From Caenorhabditis remanei (Eukaryota; Nematoda; Chromadorea; Rhabditida; Rhabditidae), in the NCBI RefSeq assembly GCF_010183535.1, contig NC_071328.1:15190001-15254000 (forward strand): a DNA stretch of 64,000 bases, written 5' to 3'. Shown one piece after another: positions 1-10,548 of this stretch (position 1 is its first letter; each line of letters begins with the position of its first letter). The position numbers and the translations under genes are program-made. The notes beneath the pieces were generated by a model. The model searched no databases and had not been told where the DNA came from. It saw only the letters and a list, made by a program, of their open reading frames with translations.

Positions 1-145
1 GATATGCGCCTTTAAAGGTGAAAGCTACCTTAATTAGTCATTTTTAACGCCGAACGTCAAAATAACCGGAAAATTTCATGTCTGACGTAAAAAACTATTC
101 AGAACTTAATTTTCTATGTCGAAATCCAGAGTTTTAGCAAATATT

Positions 146-217
146 CGGCCAAGACGGTCTAGGTCAAGGGGGACCACTATGAGAATGGGTGCCAGGGTTC
201 GATCCCGCTTGGGGTCG
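146..217 (+). repeat. SINE-1 tRNA-like head, copy a
   Basis: Resembles a class-II (Leu/Ser-like) tRNA: a degenerate A box (CGGCCAAGACGG), a long variable-arm segment and a B box GGTTCGATCC, followed by a T-rich tract. The same unit recurs at 4752-5091, 7752-7822, 14901-14966, 16207-16275, 48030-48104, 48552-48627 and 55778-55850. A tRNA-derived SINE is inferred; no intact tRNA cloverleaf is claimed. Confidence 0.65.
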
Positions 218-536
218 ATTTTTGGAATTTTTTTTTCTCTCTTTAGTGTATGTTGTCGCGTAAACATGCGCATTTAAATAAAAGTGCAACTTACTAAAAA
301 ATTATTTGTAAATCTAATGTAAAAAGTGCAATTTCTCCTCAAGTAAAGCACAACAATTAGTAATCCTTCATAATTTTTGTCAGAATTTTTTGTTTTTGAT
401 TCGGCACATGCACTAATTATCATCATTCGAATTTTCGAGAGCCTCGTTATGAGTAATAGGCAGCAAAGAGCAGAAATGGGGGATCAGGAGATTAAGTCCT
501 GAGGAATCGAGAGATACACTGACTAACTAGGGAATA

Positions 537-834
537 TTGTAGGTGGGATATCAAGTTATAGCATGTGACCTATATAACTGGAATGCTGAAAAAACGCTGA
601 TTCCAATTAAATATAAAGTTTCTGTTTTTGAGGCCTGGTATTCTAGAAAACACAAGGTCAAAGTTTTGACAAATGACAAATGTACACGCAATTTTCGCGT
701 GTTCAAACTTTGACCTTGTTTTTCTTGAATACCAGACCTCGAGGGCAAAAACTGAATACATATTTGGAATCAGCGTTTTCTAAGCTTTCTAATGGTATAT
801 GTCACATGCTATAACTCCATACCCTACCTACAAA
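537..834. repeat. Palindromic MITE (copy in cassette A)
   Basis: The ends are inverted repeats: GTAGGTGGGATATCAAGTTA near 541 pairs with a TAACTCCATACCCTACCTAC end near 830, and inner arms around ACGCTGATTCC/GGAATCAGCG continue the pairing. A homologous copy sits at 5411-5690 in cassette B but not in inverted cassette C, so insertion before the A/B duplication is inferred. Confidence 0.75.
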
Positions 835-1245
835 TTTTCCTACATTCTGCACTATTACCGCCTAAACATCTGGACAGATCTTAAACACCACCTCCACCAG
901 AATCCCATTGAATTCTAACCTGACATAGGTTACAATGACGAAGAATTACACTGATCAAACACACATTTTCAACAATTATTTTTTATTCACAACAGAATAA
1001 ATAATAAGATAAAGAGGGGGAAAACACAAATCATGGGGCCGGTGGGTGAGTACTAGTCATTGGCGGAAAATTCAAATTTCAATATTTTCAATTCGACTTT
1101 TTACTGTGGCATTTTGATACGCAGCTTAATCAACCATCAAAAAATGATCTTTATTTGGAATTTCGCGCTAAAATGTTTACGGATCTCAATAGAGCGATTT
1201 AATTTTTTTTTCAGTACTAACCCCTAGACCCCGTGACATATAGAA

Positions 1246-1470
1246 TTATCCCTTATATCCAATATTGCTCGGCTTTATCGGCATGTCCTTGTCAACGCGA
1301 AGGGTACAGATGATGACGAAAACAATGTAAAAGACAACAATTCCGACCATGACGATCCACAATAAGCGGTCCGGTTGTTCCTCCTCTTCTTGCTGTTGTC
1401 GGATTTCCCGCTGTTGCAGGACTTGTCGGCGGATACCCATGTTCCGGAATACCTGGGCGGGGTTGACCAT
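1246..1470 (-). CDS. Small single-pass membrane protein (cassette A)
   Basis: 74-residue ORF. The ATG sits directly after an AG acceptor (ATTATTCCAG), which fits spliced-leader addition and fixes the start. It has a short polar N-terminus with an NPAQVF motif, a Glu/Gln-rich stretch near residues 20-35, one hydrophobic segment at about residues 38-58, and a short tail ending NIGYKG. Paralogues with the same N-terminal NPxQV and C-terminal NI-G signature are at 6161-6397 and 19451-19687. I do not recognise the family; a membrane-anchored peptide is all that can be said. Conservation of frame across three diverged copies supports coding. Confidence 0.65.
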   Translation of the reverse strand: MVNPAQVFRNMGIRRQVLQQREIRQQQEEEEQPDRLLWIVMVGIVVFYIVFVIICTLRVDKDMPIKPSNIGYKG

Positions 1471-1879
1471 CTGGAATAATATAACTTTGTAGATGACGTC
1501 TAGAGCCTCATTTTTGTAGTTTACAACTTTTCGATAGCTCCGCTCACTTTTGAGATATGCGCTTTTAAAAGTTACACTGACAAAAAGTTACACTGACAAA
1601 AAGTTACACTGACCAACAGTGGAAACATCGGTTTACGATGACTGGAACACAACGCAGGTACTAACATTATTTGCTCAAAAATCCTACTGAGCCATAGACT
1701 CACTTTTTGAAAAATTGGGAAAATTCTGTTTCAGATGGATTTAATTTCATTTTCTAACAATTTAAAGCCTAAAAACGGTTTTAGAAACCTAATATTCACT
1801 TTTGAAATAACCTAGAGAGAGTGAGAGAGCGCAGAGAAGCAAGAGTTTAAAGGCGTAACCTTAGATTTCATCTACAAAC

Positions 1880-2060
1880 GAAGCATCCCCACTAAACATA
1901 CCTTCAGGTTCCTTTGAGCTTTTGAACGGAGAGCGAAAAAAGGACGTGTGGTTTCCAAAAGGAAAATATAGACGGAATGACAATTATATCTGGAATCTAT
2001 CTTTTCCAGTGGCTACGCCCACTTTCAGTCAACCATATTGTGATCACATGAACAACTAAT
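1880..2060 (+). CDS. Possible short exon conserved between cassettes A and B
   Basis: An open frame encoding a C-terminal peptide with GERKKDVWFPKGKYRRND and ending SQPYCDHMNN then stop is kept in both cassette copies (here and 6728-6923), although flanking DNA has diverged. No ATG is visible in this copy, whose frame is closed upstream by stops; an acceptor-like CCTTCAG precedes the conserved part. Inverted cassette C has the frame broken after GERRAYV. It could be a terminal exon, or chance retention in a young repeat. Confidence 0.3.
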
Positions 2061-2682
2061 TACTGAATTCCCCTTGAGGAATCTTATTTTCGAAAAGAAT
2101 TAAATATGCTGTTTGAACTCATAATCTTTCTGAGGAGATGTGAACTTTTGTATAAATTGAAATGATTGGAGAATTTGCACTTTTAGAAAAGTTTGTCAGT
2201 GTATCATTGAGAATTGTACGGTTTACAAAAAGAAAAGGTATACATAAGATCATATCAGAATAGTTTGATTACACTGTCAAAAAGCTAAGAAGTTACAGTA
2301 ACCAAATTAAATTTGTTTTATGAAAATTGAAAGCTCAGCCCAAATACTTGTTACGGAACTAACAAGATTGCCAACGCGGTTATTATTACAAACAAGAATT
2401 TTATTCATAAAGCAGATAGAGTTCAAACATTTAATTGCGCTTTCCGTTTGTTTCTAGTCTTCTAACATCGCCAACCTCATTCGCGATTTACCAACTCATT
2501 AGCACTTTAGATAAGAACAGTGACAGGTGCAGTGACAGTTAGTCCCTTTACAATACTAGTTTTGGGAAACACAAATAGAAGAGTGGGCCTGTCCGACCTC
2601 AAGACAGTATATTGATTTTTGCTCTTTTCTCTTGTCGACTCCTTTCCCAAACCGTTTGACCAGTTCTCATCATTTCAGAATA

Positions 2683-3734
2683 ATGACTGAAGTCTCCAAA
2701 CCGTTTTCTCTTTTTCGTCTTCCAGGAGTCCCGCTGACAAAGATAAGTCGATACATGAATCTACGAGAGATGTAAGTTTTAACTGTGCTACTGTAGCCGG
2801 TGAATTACACTGTCAATTTTATTTTCAGACTTCTGGTATCTTTTGTTTCCAAAAAGTCGGCATTCATCATGAAATCCATTCTTCCACCAAACTGGTTCAA
2901 TTTAGAAATGAAATTTTCTGAAATCTCGGAAATTACCCTTGACTTGAAGGGAACCTGGAATCCAATGAAAGTCAAGAGTCAAAAAAATGGAGATGTTTAT
3001 GAATTACAAATTGTTCAGGATAATGGAGTTATCACTTATCGGTGGACGAGTCGTGATTTCAAAGCTATTGTAAAATCACTGCTAACTCAGTTTGCAATTG
3101 TCTTCAACCCGACAATTTCTATTCACTTTGAGACAGTTTACAGCCAAGAATTCGTGATACGTGTGCTGCAACATGTGAAACAGCTGAGTTTTGTGATAAC
3201 ATCGCTAAAGATATTATCAGGTAATATTTCGCCAGAAGGTTATAAGTACATTTTGGAAATGCATAGAGAAGTTCCCGAACTTTCTCTGTTCTGTGAAGTC
3301 GCAGCACATTTCAAGTACCGTGTTGGATCTGAGTTCAGAGTAGACGATTTCCTTGTCAGTGACGGTCATTGGATGCATTTGGAAGACTTTTCGAACTGCA
3401 AGAAGGTTACAATCTTACACAAGAATGACCAAAAACAAAAAACCTATACAAACCCCGAAGTGTTGAGAGCTTTTATCAGAAAATGGATAGAGTCGGAGGG
3501 TCGATTGGAAAACCTTGAAGTGTATGGTTGGCTTCGAATTGATTTTAGACAGGTTTTGTCAGGACTAGAGTATAGGTGTGTTTTGATGCGCTTACTTCAA
3601 TGTTTACAGTTTTTTGCAGAACAATTGAACAAAGGGAAGACTCTCACTCTGTTGAAATTACCAGAAGATGCGATGGGAGAAAGGCAACAGTTACATGTGG
3701 AACAGATAATTTTGAATTAAAAGTTATTGATTGA
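2683..3734 (+). CDS. F-box protein with FBA2 domain
   Basis: Three exons: 2683-2771, 2829-3575, 3620-3734 (316 residues). The ATG follows TTTCAG plus four bases, a typical spliced-leader acceptor. Residues 1-45 form the F-box (KPFSLFRLPGVPLTKI, then LLVSFVSKKS); residues ~195-250 carry the FBA2 core, with WMHLEDFSNCKKV and AFIRKWIES. The 44-nt second intron is read through in the raw frame, but splicing restores the family ending RRCDGRKATVT. Nematode F-box proteins act as substrate adaptors of SCF (SKP1-cullin-F-box) E3 ligases; the target is unknown. AATAAA lies at 3769. It is distant from the 26-42 kb array. Confidence 0.9.
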
Positions 3735-4500
3735 TTGCTTGAATTTGTTTTAATGATTAATTGAATGAAATAAAGTTGAAATGTTGAACTTGTTTTGATG
3801 ACTTAAAAAAACTTGAAAACACAGCCCGTTTTTTAAAAATCCTAACTAACATCGCCAACCTCATTCTCTATTTACCAACTCATGAGCACTTTGGATAAGA
3901 ACCAGAGTTGCGCGGAATTCCGACTTCCGGGCTGTTTTTCACCTCCGACTTCCGGCTTCCGACTTCCGTTTTGAAAATTTCACTTCCGACTTCCGACTTC
4001 CGTTTTCGGATGTTTACTTCCGACTTCCGTCATTCCATAATTGTGGGATTTCGGAAAAGTAGATCTCGCAGAAATAGAAGGAAAAAAAGTCTAAAAAGAC
4101 AGAAAATCAGCTTTTCTTCAGCCAAAAACTAATTTTTCACTGATTTTCGCGATTTTTATGAACTTTTTCTAGGAGTTTTTGAATCTTTGCGAAAAAATCT
4201 ATTTCCGACTTCCAACTTCCGACTTCCGACTTCCGACTTCCGACTTCCGTTTTCGAAATTTTGCTTCCGGCTTTCGACATCCGACTTCCGGATTAGAAAT
4301 TTTACTTCCGACTTCCGACTTCCGTTTCAGAAAAATCACTTCCGCGTTTTCTGATTAGAACATTACAGTGACAGGTACAGTGACGTCGTGGGAAACACAC
4401 AAAGACGACAACCCTCATCTCTTGCTCTCACAAGACGCGTCACATTCATTTTCACTTCAGTTTTTCTCGTCTTTCCTTTTAAACCGTCCCCTCATGTAGT
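3735..4500. repeat. Duplicated promoter-like DNA split by a CTTCCGAC-array MITE
   Basis: 3843-3902 and 4368-4500 match the sequence upstream of the F-box gene (2461-2640), including ACATCGCCAACCTCATTC and AGTGACAGGTGCAGTGAC. Between them, 3903-4367 begins CAGAGTTGCGCGGAA and holds arrays of the 7-mer ACTTCCG. This is the CTTCCGAC MITE family seen complete at 59079-59469, here without a clear right end. No gene follows this second promoter-like copy. Confidence 0.65.
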
Positions 4501-4751
4501 TGACAAGTTTTTGATGGTTCCTCCCACTTTTGAGATATGCGTCTTTTAATTTGGAAATTCGCTGAATTAGTAATTTTCAACGCGAAAATGTGATTTTTAC
4601 ATTTTCTGACGTTAGAAATGATCCAAAACCTAAATTTCCATGTCGGAAACCGCATTTTTACAAGAAAATAACCAGGAAATTCTATTTCTGACTATAAAAA
4701 CTACTCAAACCCTAACTTTTCATGTCGGAAACCACATTTTTAGCAAAAATT

Positions 4752-5091
4752 TGGCCAAGAAGGCCTTGGTCAAGGTCAGACAAAATAAAGCCAAAATCGT
4801 ATTTTTGAAAGCGACATTGTATTCCGCCTTCCGCCTATTGACATTTTTTCCATTCCGCTTTCCGCCTTCCGCCTTCCGCCAAAAAATTTTCGCTTCCGCC
4901 TTCCGCTCCCCGCTTTCCGCCGATATTTTTTCAATTCCGCCTTCCGCCTTCCGCTTTCCGCCCAAAAAATGTTCATTCCGCTTTCCGCCTTCCGCCTTCC
5001 GCCATTTCAAAAACCGCATTCCGCTCAACTCTGATCAAGGTGCACCACTAGGAGAATGGGTACCAGGGTTCGATCCCGCTTGGGGTCAATT
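4752..5091 (+). repeat. SINE-1 tRNA-like head, copy b, interrupted
   Basis: The A-box side ends at 4776 and the B-box side (GGTTCGATCCCGCTTGGGG) resumes at 5034. The 257-bp interruption is a separate MITE. Pol III transcription of this copy would be broken. Confidence 0.7.
4777..5033. mobile_element. CTTCCGCC-array MITE nested in SINE-1
   Basis: Element ends CAGA...TCTG, flanked by GTCAAGGT (4769-4776) and ATCAAGGT (5034-5041), a 7/8 match to an 8-bp target duplication. The interior is repeated CTTCCGCC. The 8-bp duplication and CAG-type ends suggest a hAT-like non-autonomous element; no transposase is present. Confidence 0.75.
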
Positions 5092-5410
5092 TTTCTCATT
5101 TTTCATTTTTCCTGTTTTCAATTTATTCTATATTGTAAATATGCCCATTTAAATGAAAGTGCAACTTACGAAACAAATTAATTGTGAATCTTACGTTAAA
5201 AGTGCAATATTTCTTCAAGTAAAGTGCACAAATTAGTAATCCTTCATAATTTTTGTCAGAATTTTTTGTTTTTGATTCGGCACATGCACTAATTATCAGC
5301 TTTCGAATTTTCGAGAGCCTGGTTATGAGTAATAGGCAGCAAAAAGCAGAAATGGGGATCAGGAGATTATGTCCTGAGGAGTCTAGAGCTATTCTGAGAA
5401 ACTAGAGAAT

Positions 5411-5690
5411 ATTGTAGATGGGATATAAAGTTATAGCATGTGACCTATATAACTGAAATTCTGAAAAAACGCTGATTCCAATTAAATATAGAGTTTCTGC
5501 TTTTGACGCCTGGTATTCGAGAAAAACGAGGTCAAAGTTCGGAAAAATGAAAAATGACGTTTTTGACCCGTTTTTCTCGAATACCAGACATTAAGGGCAA
5601 AAACTAAATATATATTTGGAATCAGCGTTTTTTCATCTTTCCAATGATATAGGTCACATGCTATAACTCCATATCCCACCTATGAATTTT
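5411..5690. repeat. Palindromic MITE (copy in cassette B)
   Basis: Same inverted-repeat element as at 537-834, with ends TATAGCATGTGACC near 5431 and GGTCACATGCTATA near 5650. Confidence 0.75.
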
Positions 5691-6160
5691 CCTACATTCT
5701 GCACTATTACCTCCTAAACATCTGGACAGATCTTAAACACCACCTCCACCAGAATCCTAACCTGACATAGGTTACAATGACGAAGAATTACACTGACAAA
5801 ACACACATTTTTAACAATTATTTTTTATTCACAACGATGAATAAATAAAAAGAAAAAGAGGAGGAAAACACAAATCACGGGTTCTGGGGGTGAGTATTGA
5901 GATCGAACGCAAAATTTCAAAATTCAATTTTTTAAATTCGAGCTATTACTGTGGGGTTTTGATAAGCAGCTTAATCGACCGCTTTTTGAGCCAATTTATG
6001 TCAGTTTTTCAACGCATATTTTCGAAGATCAATTCTATTCAAAAATAATCAAAATGTTCACATTTATTTTGAATTTTGCGATAAATTTTCGCTAATCTCC
6101 GCAGAGCGCGTTTACTTTCAGTACTCCCCCCGAGACCCCGTGACAGTTATAGTTATAGAT

Positions 6161-6397
6161 TTATCCCCCGAATCCAATGTTGGCACTGGTCACTGGTTGA
6201 CTTGGCATAGTCGATGGCCAGAAGACGGTGACAAGTCCCATGACGACAAGGGTGATGAGGAAAATGACAACAATTGCGACGATGAGGCAGCAAACGAAGC
6301 GGGTCAGTAGGCTTCCCTCCTCTTCCAATTCTTCTTCGACCAGGTTGTTTGGTCGGGGGTTTCCCATGCTGGGGGAAACCTGGACGGGGTTGGCCAT
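6161..6397 (-). CDS. Small single-pass membrane protein (cassette B)
   Basis: 78 residues from the ATG at 6395-6397, chosen because it follows TTGTTCCAG (acceptor for trans-splicing) and begins MANPVQV as in the paralogues; an in-frame ATG 9 nt upstream lies on the intron side. It has a proline/asparagine-rich N-terminus, an acidic run EEELEEEG, one long hydrophobic segment (about residues 33-60), and ends NIGFGG. Function unknown. The paralogues at 1246-1470 and 19451-19687 keep the same plan while the linker diverges. Confidence 0.65.
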   Translation of the reverse strand: MANPVQVSPSMGNPRPNNLVEEELEEEGSLLTRFVCCLIVAIVVIFLITLVVMGLVTVFWPSTMPSQPVTSANIGFGG

Positions 6398-6653
6398 CTG
6401 GAACAATATAACTTTGTAGAGGAAGAATAGATCTTCATTTTTGTAGTTGACAACTTTTTGATAGCTCCGCTCACTTTTGAGATATCTGTTTTTGAAAAGT
6501 AAAAAAGATTTGCTACCGATTGGAACCGAACCCAGGTACTCTTGGTCGAAAATCTAATATCGTGTCACTTTTTTTTTTGAAAAATTGGGGAAAATTGGGT
6601 GATTTTCTAATAATTTAAAGTGTAAAAACGGTTTCTAAACGCCTAATACTCAG

Positions 6654-6923
6654 TTGAGAACTTACCTTGAAGGGCGAGAGGGTAAGAGAGCGCATAGAAG
6701 CAAGACTTTAAAGGCGCAACCTCAGATTTCATCTACTAACAAAGCATCCCCACTAAGCATACCTTCAGGATCCTTTGAGCCTTTGAACGGAGAGCGAAAA
6801 GAGGACGTGTGGTTTCCAAAAGGAAAATATAGACGGAATGACAATTATATCTGGAATCTATCTGGAAAATATCTCGAACCGCCCACTTTTAGTCAACCAT
6901 ATTGTGATCACATGAACAACTAA
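6654..6923 (+). CDS. Possible short gene conserved between cassettes
   Basis: 89-codon ORF whose last ~60 codons match the open frame at 1880-2060: GERKEDVWFPKGKYRRND and the ending SQPYCDHMNN. No domain is recognised. The upstream third is poorly conserved and may be intron or UTR, with CATACCTTCAG as a possible acceptor. Coding status is uncertain. Confidence 0.3.
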   Translation: MRTYLEGREGKRAHRSKTLKAQPQISSTNKASPLSIPSGSFEPLNGERKEDVWFPKGKYRRNDNYIWNLSGKYLEPPTFSQPYCDHMNN

Positions 6924-7170
6924 TTACTAAACTTCCCCGGAGGAATCTTATTTTTCAAAAGAATTAAATATTTGGCATTTGAACATATAATCTTTCCGAG
7001 GAGATGTGATCTTTTGGATAAATTGAGATGATTAGAATATCAAAGGGAGGGAATTTGTACTTTTAAAAAGTTGGTCCGTATATTATTGAAAATTGTACGG
7101 TTACATGCAACCATATTGTATTAATTGTATTTAGTTTGGTTACAGTGGCCAAAACTTACATAGAGTAATA

Positions 7171-8122
7171 AGTTACAGTGACAAAATTGGGTCAATTGAG
7201 ATAAAAATCAAAATTTTCAGAATTATCGACACTGGAATGTATCACAAATAAGGTTTCGGGACAATTATTCTAGCTGGAAACGGATTTTTCTGAATTTCGA
7301 CGCTCCACGACTCAAACTTCAATTGAAAACCCTGATTTCTGACACCAAAACCACTCGAAAATTGAGATTTTGGTCTAAATATATATTTTCCAGACATAAA
7401 AATAGCGATTTTCAGCAATTTCTTCTTCAAAAACACCGAAAAATGCTACTTTAGACTTTCTAGCTCAAAATTGAGGTTTTGGTCTGAAATTATGAAAAGA
7501 AGTGTTATTTTCAGCATTTTTATCATTGGACTGTCTAGAATCCAGTTCTTCATTTTTGTAGTTTACACATTTTTGGTAGGTCCGCACACAAAAAATGGAA
7601 AGTCTCAAGAATTGAAGAAAAGCAGCCGGAATTAGTCATTTTTATCGCGAAAATTTGATTTCTCCATCAAAATAACCGTGAAAATCCATTTCTGACGTTA
7701 AAAACTATTCAAAACCTAAATTTCCATGCCGGAAACCACATTTTTAGCAAAAATTTGGCCAAGATAGTCTTTGTCAAGATGCACCACTATGAGAATGGGT
7801 TCCAGCGTTCCCGCTTTTGATATCAGTAGTTTTTTGGTTTTGGTCACTGTAATTTTATAAATCTTACTGTAGCTACAGTATACAACAATCTCTATTCCAT
7901 GCTGCTCTGTAGATCAAACTCCTTCTTCCCGGATATCATGACATCATTTCGAGTAACGTGCAAATTCTGAATTCAAATTAATTTCACAATAACAAAACCC
8001 CCTTTGGGAATTCTCCGGTTTTGCGTCAAACACGGAAAATAAAATGTGATGTGTCGAAAAAGACACGGATGTAGTTACAGTGGCCAAGTTGTTAATAGAG
8101 CGCGTTTACAAAGACAAAATAT
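7171..8122. other. Intergenic, cassette-related and SINE-1 DNA
   Basis: 7218-7450 is repeated in inverted orientation at about 17800-18010 (shared TTTCTGACACC-like tracts). 7752-7822 is a degenerate SINE-1 head. I see no gene. Confidence 0.6.
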
Positions 8123-9956
8123 TCATTCGTTACAATATCCCATTCTCTGATGATTTAAAAAGTTCATATCAAACATGAAAATATGGGAGAAAAACGTTTT
8201 CCACCACGACCCCTTCAGACATGTCTCCGATTCTGCCTGATTACATATTTTATAGTTATCCGTGGTCATATGTGTCGGGTAGAACACTTCAAACGTGTTA
8301 TGATGTGGTGTGGGTACTGTCTGGGATACTCTCAATGGGAAGTCTGGAGTGGGGTCACCGTCTCGGACCACACGGTATTGTTCGGTGAGCTGGAATAGGT
8401 ATAGGTGCTTACTAAGAAAGAAGTCATGGCCGAGGATCCGAAAACTCGGCCATCACACTGAGTTTACAGTGACAAATTATACTGACCAAATCTTACACTG
8501 ACCTAATTTTTAAAGATTTTCAGGTTTTTTTTGGTTTTTAAAGGGTTTCAAGGGCTCTAAGGTGTTTTTGGGACTTTTAGGGTATTTTTAGGGTTTTTTA
8601 AGTTTTAATGGTTTTTTAGGGGTTTTTAGGGTTTTAAAGGTTTTTTTGGGTCTTCAAGGGCTTTAAGGGATTTTTGGGCTTTTAGGGTATTTTTGGGGTT
8701 TTTAAGGTTTTTTTAGGGTTTTCAAGGACTTTAAGGTTTTTTTGGGTCTTCAAGGGCTTTAAGGGATTTTTGGGCTTTTAGGGTATTTTTGGGGTTTTTA
8801 AGGTTTTTTTAGGGTTTTCAAGGACTTTAAGGGTTTTTTGGGTTTTTAGGGTATTTGTAGAGTTTTTAGAGTTTTAAAGGTTTTTTGAGGTTTTCAAGGG
8901 TTTTCAAGGGGTTTTAGTGTATTTGTAGGGTTTTTAAGGTTTTTTTTGGGTTTTAAAAGTTTTTTTTTGGGTTTTAACATATTTAGGGTTTTTAGGTTTT
9001 TTAAGCATATTTAGGGTTTTTAGGGTATTTAGGGTCATAGTACCCCTTATGGCTACAGTATCCCTCATGACCAACATTCCTACATTGTAGAAATCCGTAT
9101 AAGAAGAAGTCCTGGCCTAGGATCTGTCATCGTGGTATCACAATTAAAGAAAAAATTAAAATAAAAATTGAAAATTGTTGAAAATCTATAAAACTGACCC
9201 AACAGTGATGGCTGAATTGACGAATCCTATGCCACGACTTCTTTTTACAGCGATTTAAAAAATAAGACCCCAGTAGGAATTTTGTAAAACCACAGTAACG
9301 CCTTAGTAGGATCTTAGTAGGAATTCACTAGAATCTTAGTAAGACTACAGTAAGACCTTAGTAAGGCTACAGTAATAAAACGCATTTAAAAGATTGACGG
9401 TTCCTAGACCAGGGGAGTACTTTTCTACATTTTTCGAAAATATAAAAAAATTTGTCACAGTAGTAATTTGGTCAGTGTAAAAAGTTGGTCAGTGCGATGA
9501 CCGAACTGGCGGATCTTAGGCCAGGACTCTACACCTATTTCAATATTATCAGTCACTTACATGCTCCCTAAGCATCCTCACAAATGTCTCATCCCCACTT
9601 CGCGGTCCCGACCAAGCATACAAGCTAACTGGCTTCAGAGGGTACCTCAGAGCAACATGGAGACTGAATACTGTAGCCATGGCTCCACCCAGCGAGTGTC
9701 CGGTAACCAGTAATGAATAAGTTGGGAACAGAGAAACCGCTTGTTCCAAAGAGGCGTCAAATCCGAAATTGAGAATATCTTTGTAGATTTGAACGTAGAT
9801 CGCGACCATCTTCCCGCCTAACGGAAAGTCTTCCATCCAACCCATTGTGAAGACGACGTATTGAGCAATTAATTGAAATAAGTCGTTGGTGGAGCGAAAA
9901 CCGATGAAGATGTGACGGTAGTTGTGGTTTACACCGATCACAACTCCGATCGATTT
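8123..9956 (-). CDS. Class-3 lipase, C-terminal exons
   Basis: Two exons in phase 0: 9561-9956 and 8123-8389. The first carries the alpha/beta-hydrolase core: a strand with IFIGFRST, then the nucleophile elbow GHSLGGAMA (Ser in G-x-S-x-G), followed by YAWSGPRSGDETFV. The second begins LTEQYRVVRDGDPTPD, the usual strand after the active-site Ser with the acid residue, and ends MGYCNE then stop. This is the lipase-3 fold of secreted nematode lipases. The 1.2-kb intron between them is filled by a G-rich tandem repeat. The N-terminus and signal peptide are not found; exons at 10539-11064 may or may not belong. Confidence 0.8.
8510..9045. repeat. G-rich TTAGGGTTTT-like tandem repeat in a lipase intron
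   Basis: Degenerate runs of TTTTTAGGG, CTTCAAGGG and GGTTTTTTTGGG. Within it a ~96-bp unit is repeated almost exactly (start positions near 8640 and 8736). The plus strand is G-rich, so the minus-strand gene transcript is C-rich here. Confidence 0.9.
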
Positions 9957-10402
9957 CTGGAATTTTGGACTTTGAAATGTCAGGGATGGGTGGTTGGTCA
10001 GTGTAAGTCTTGGCTTGGAAATTGTGGGTCAGAATTCTCTGGCAAAATTGAAAACCTGACGTTATGAGGATTCTGGATCCGCTTTCAATTTTTCCATCAG
10101 ACAAAACAATATTCGTTTTTTTCACGGATTTTTACCAATTTTTCGGTTTTTGACAAGATTTTTTTCCAGTTTTTCATGGTTTCAGCGTTTTCAGTTTTTG
10201 CTGATAATCAACTAACAAAATCACTGTTTTTGACTAATTTTTCAAATTTCATATAAATTTTCTAACATCTGAGCCACCATTAAAGTTTTTGGTAACAATA
10301 TTTTTTTCAGATTCACATTTTTTCATTTCAGATTCCGATATTTTAGAAATTTACTAAAAATCTCTCAAAACGCCACAATTCCGTTCTCCAGACTCCGTGT
10401 GA

Positions 10403-10548
10403 CCTCCGTGTAGTCCTCTCGGACAACATTTTGGCTCAATTCATTGTTTCCACCATTTATAACGGGAACAGAACTACAATTAAATGCAAAAAGTGTGGAA
10501 CGGTCATTGGAATTTTTCAAAAATATTGTCCGAGAAGACTACACGGAG
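10403..10548. repeat. Short inverted-repeat MITE
   Basis: The left end TCCGTGTAGTCCTCTCGG pairs with the right end CCGAGAAGACTACACGGA, about 28 bp with two mismatches, with ~90 bp between. It lies at the 3' edge of the open frame ending at 10539. Confidence 0.75.

Larger units (their letters stand above)
1..2350. repeat. Cassette A (direct copy of 4530-7170)
   Basis: This stretch is the first of two diverged, same-orientation copies of a ~2.2 kb block. Matching landmarks in the same order in both copies are a tRNA-like SINE head, a palindromic MITE, a small membrane-protein ORF on the minus strand, a SINE-2-like stretch, and an ORF containing VWFPKGKYRR. The 5' end lies outside the window. 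Inverted, rearranged relatives lie at 17.0-20.4 kb. Confidence 0.8.
4530..7170. repeat. Cassette B (direct copy of cassette A)
   Basis: Second copy of the block at 1-2350, carrying its own SINE-1 head, palindromic MITE, small membrane-protein gene and conserved short ORF. It is longer because a MITE (4777-5033) has inserted in the SINE. Confidence 0.8.

Noticed and set aside
4640..5152. 170-codon plus-strand ORF rich in FRLPPSAFR
   Set aside because: Translation of the CTTCCGCC array and surrounding SINE; no coding evidence.
8510..9045. Interstitial telomere
   Set aside because: The units are degenerate TTTTTAGGG and CTTCAAGGG, not the nematode TTAGGC.
9757..10125. Extension of the lipase exon upstream of 9956
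   Set aside because: The frame there contains the dispersed TTACACTGACC repeat and a clear CCAG acceptor at 9957, so it is taken as intron.
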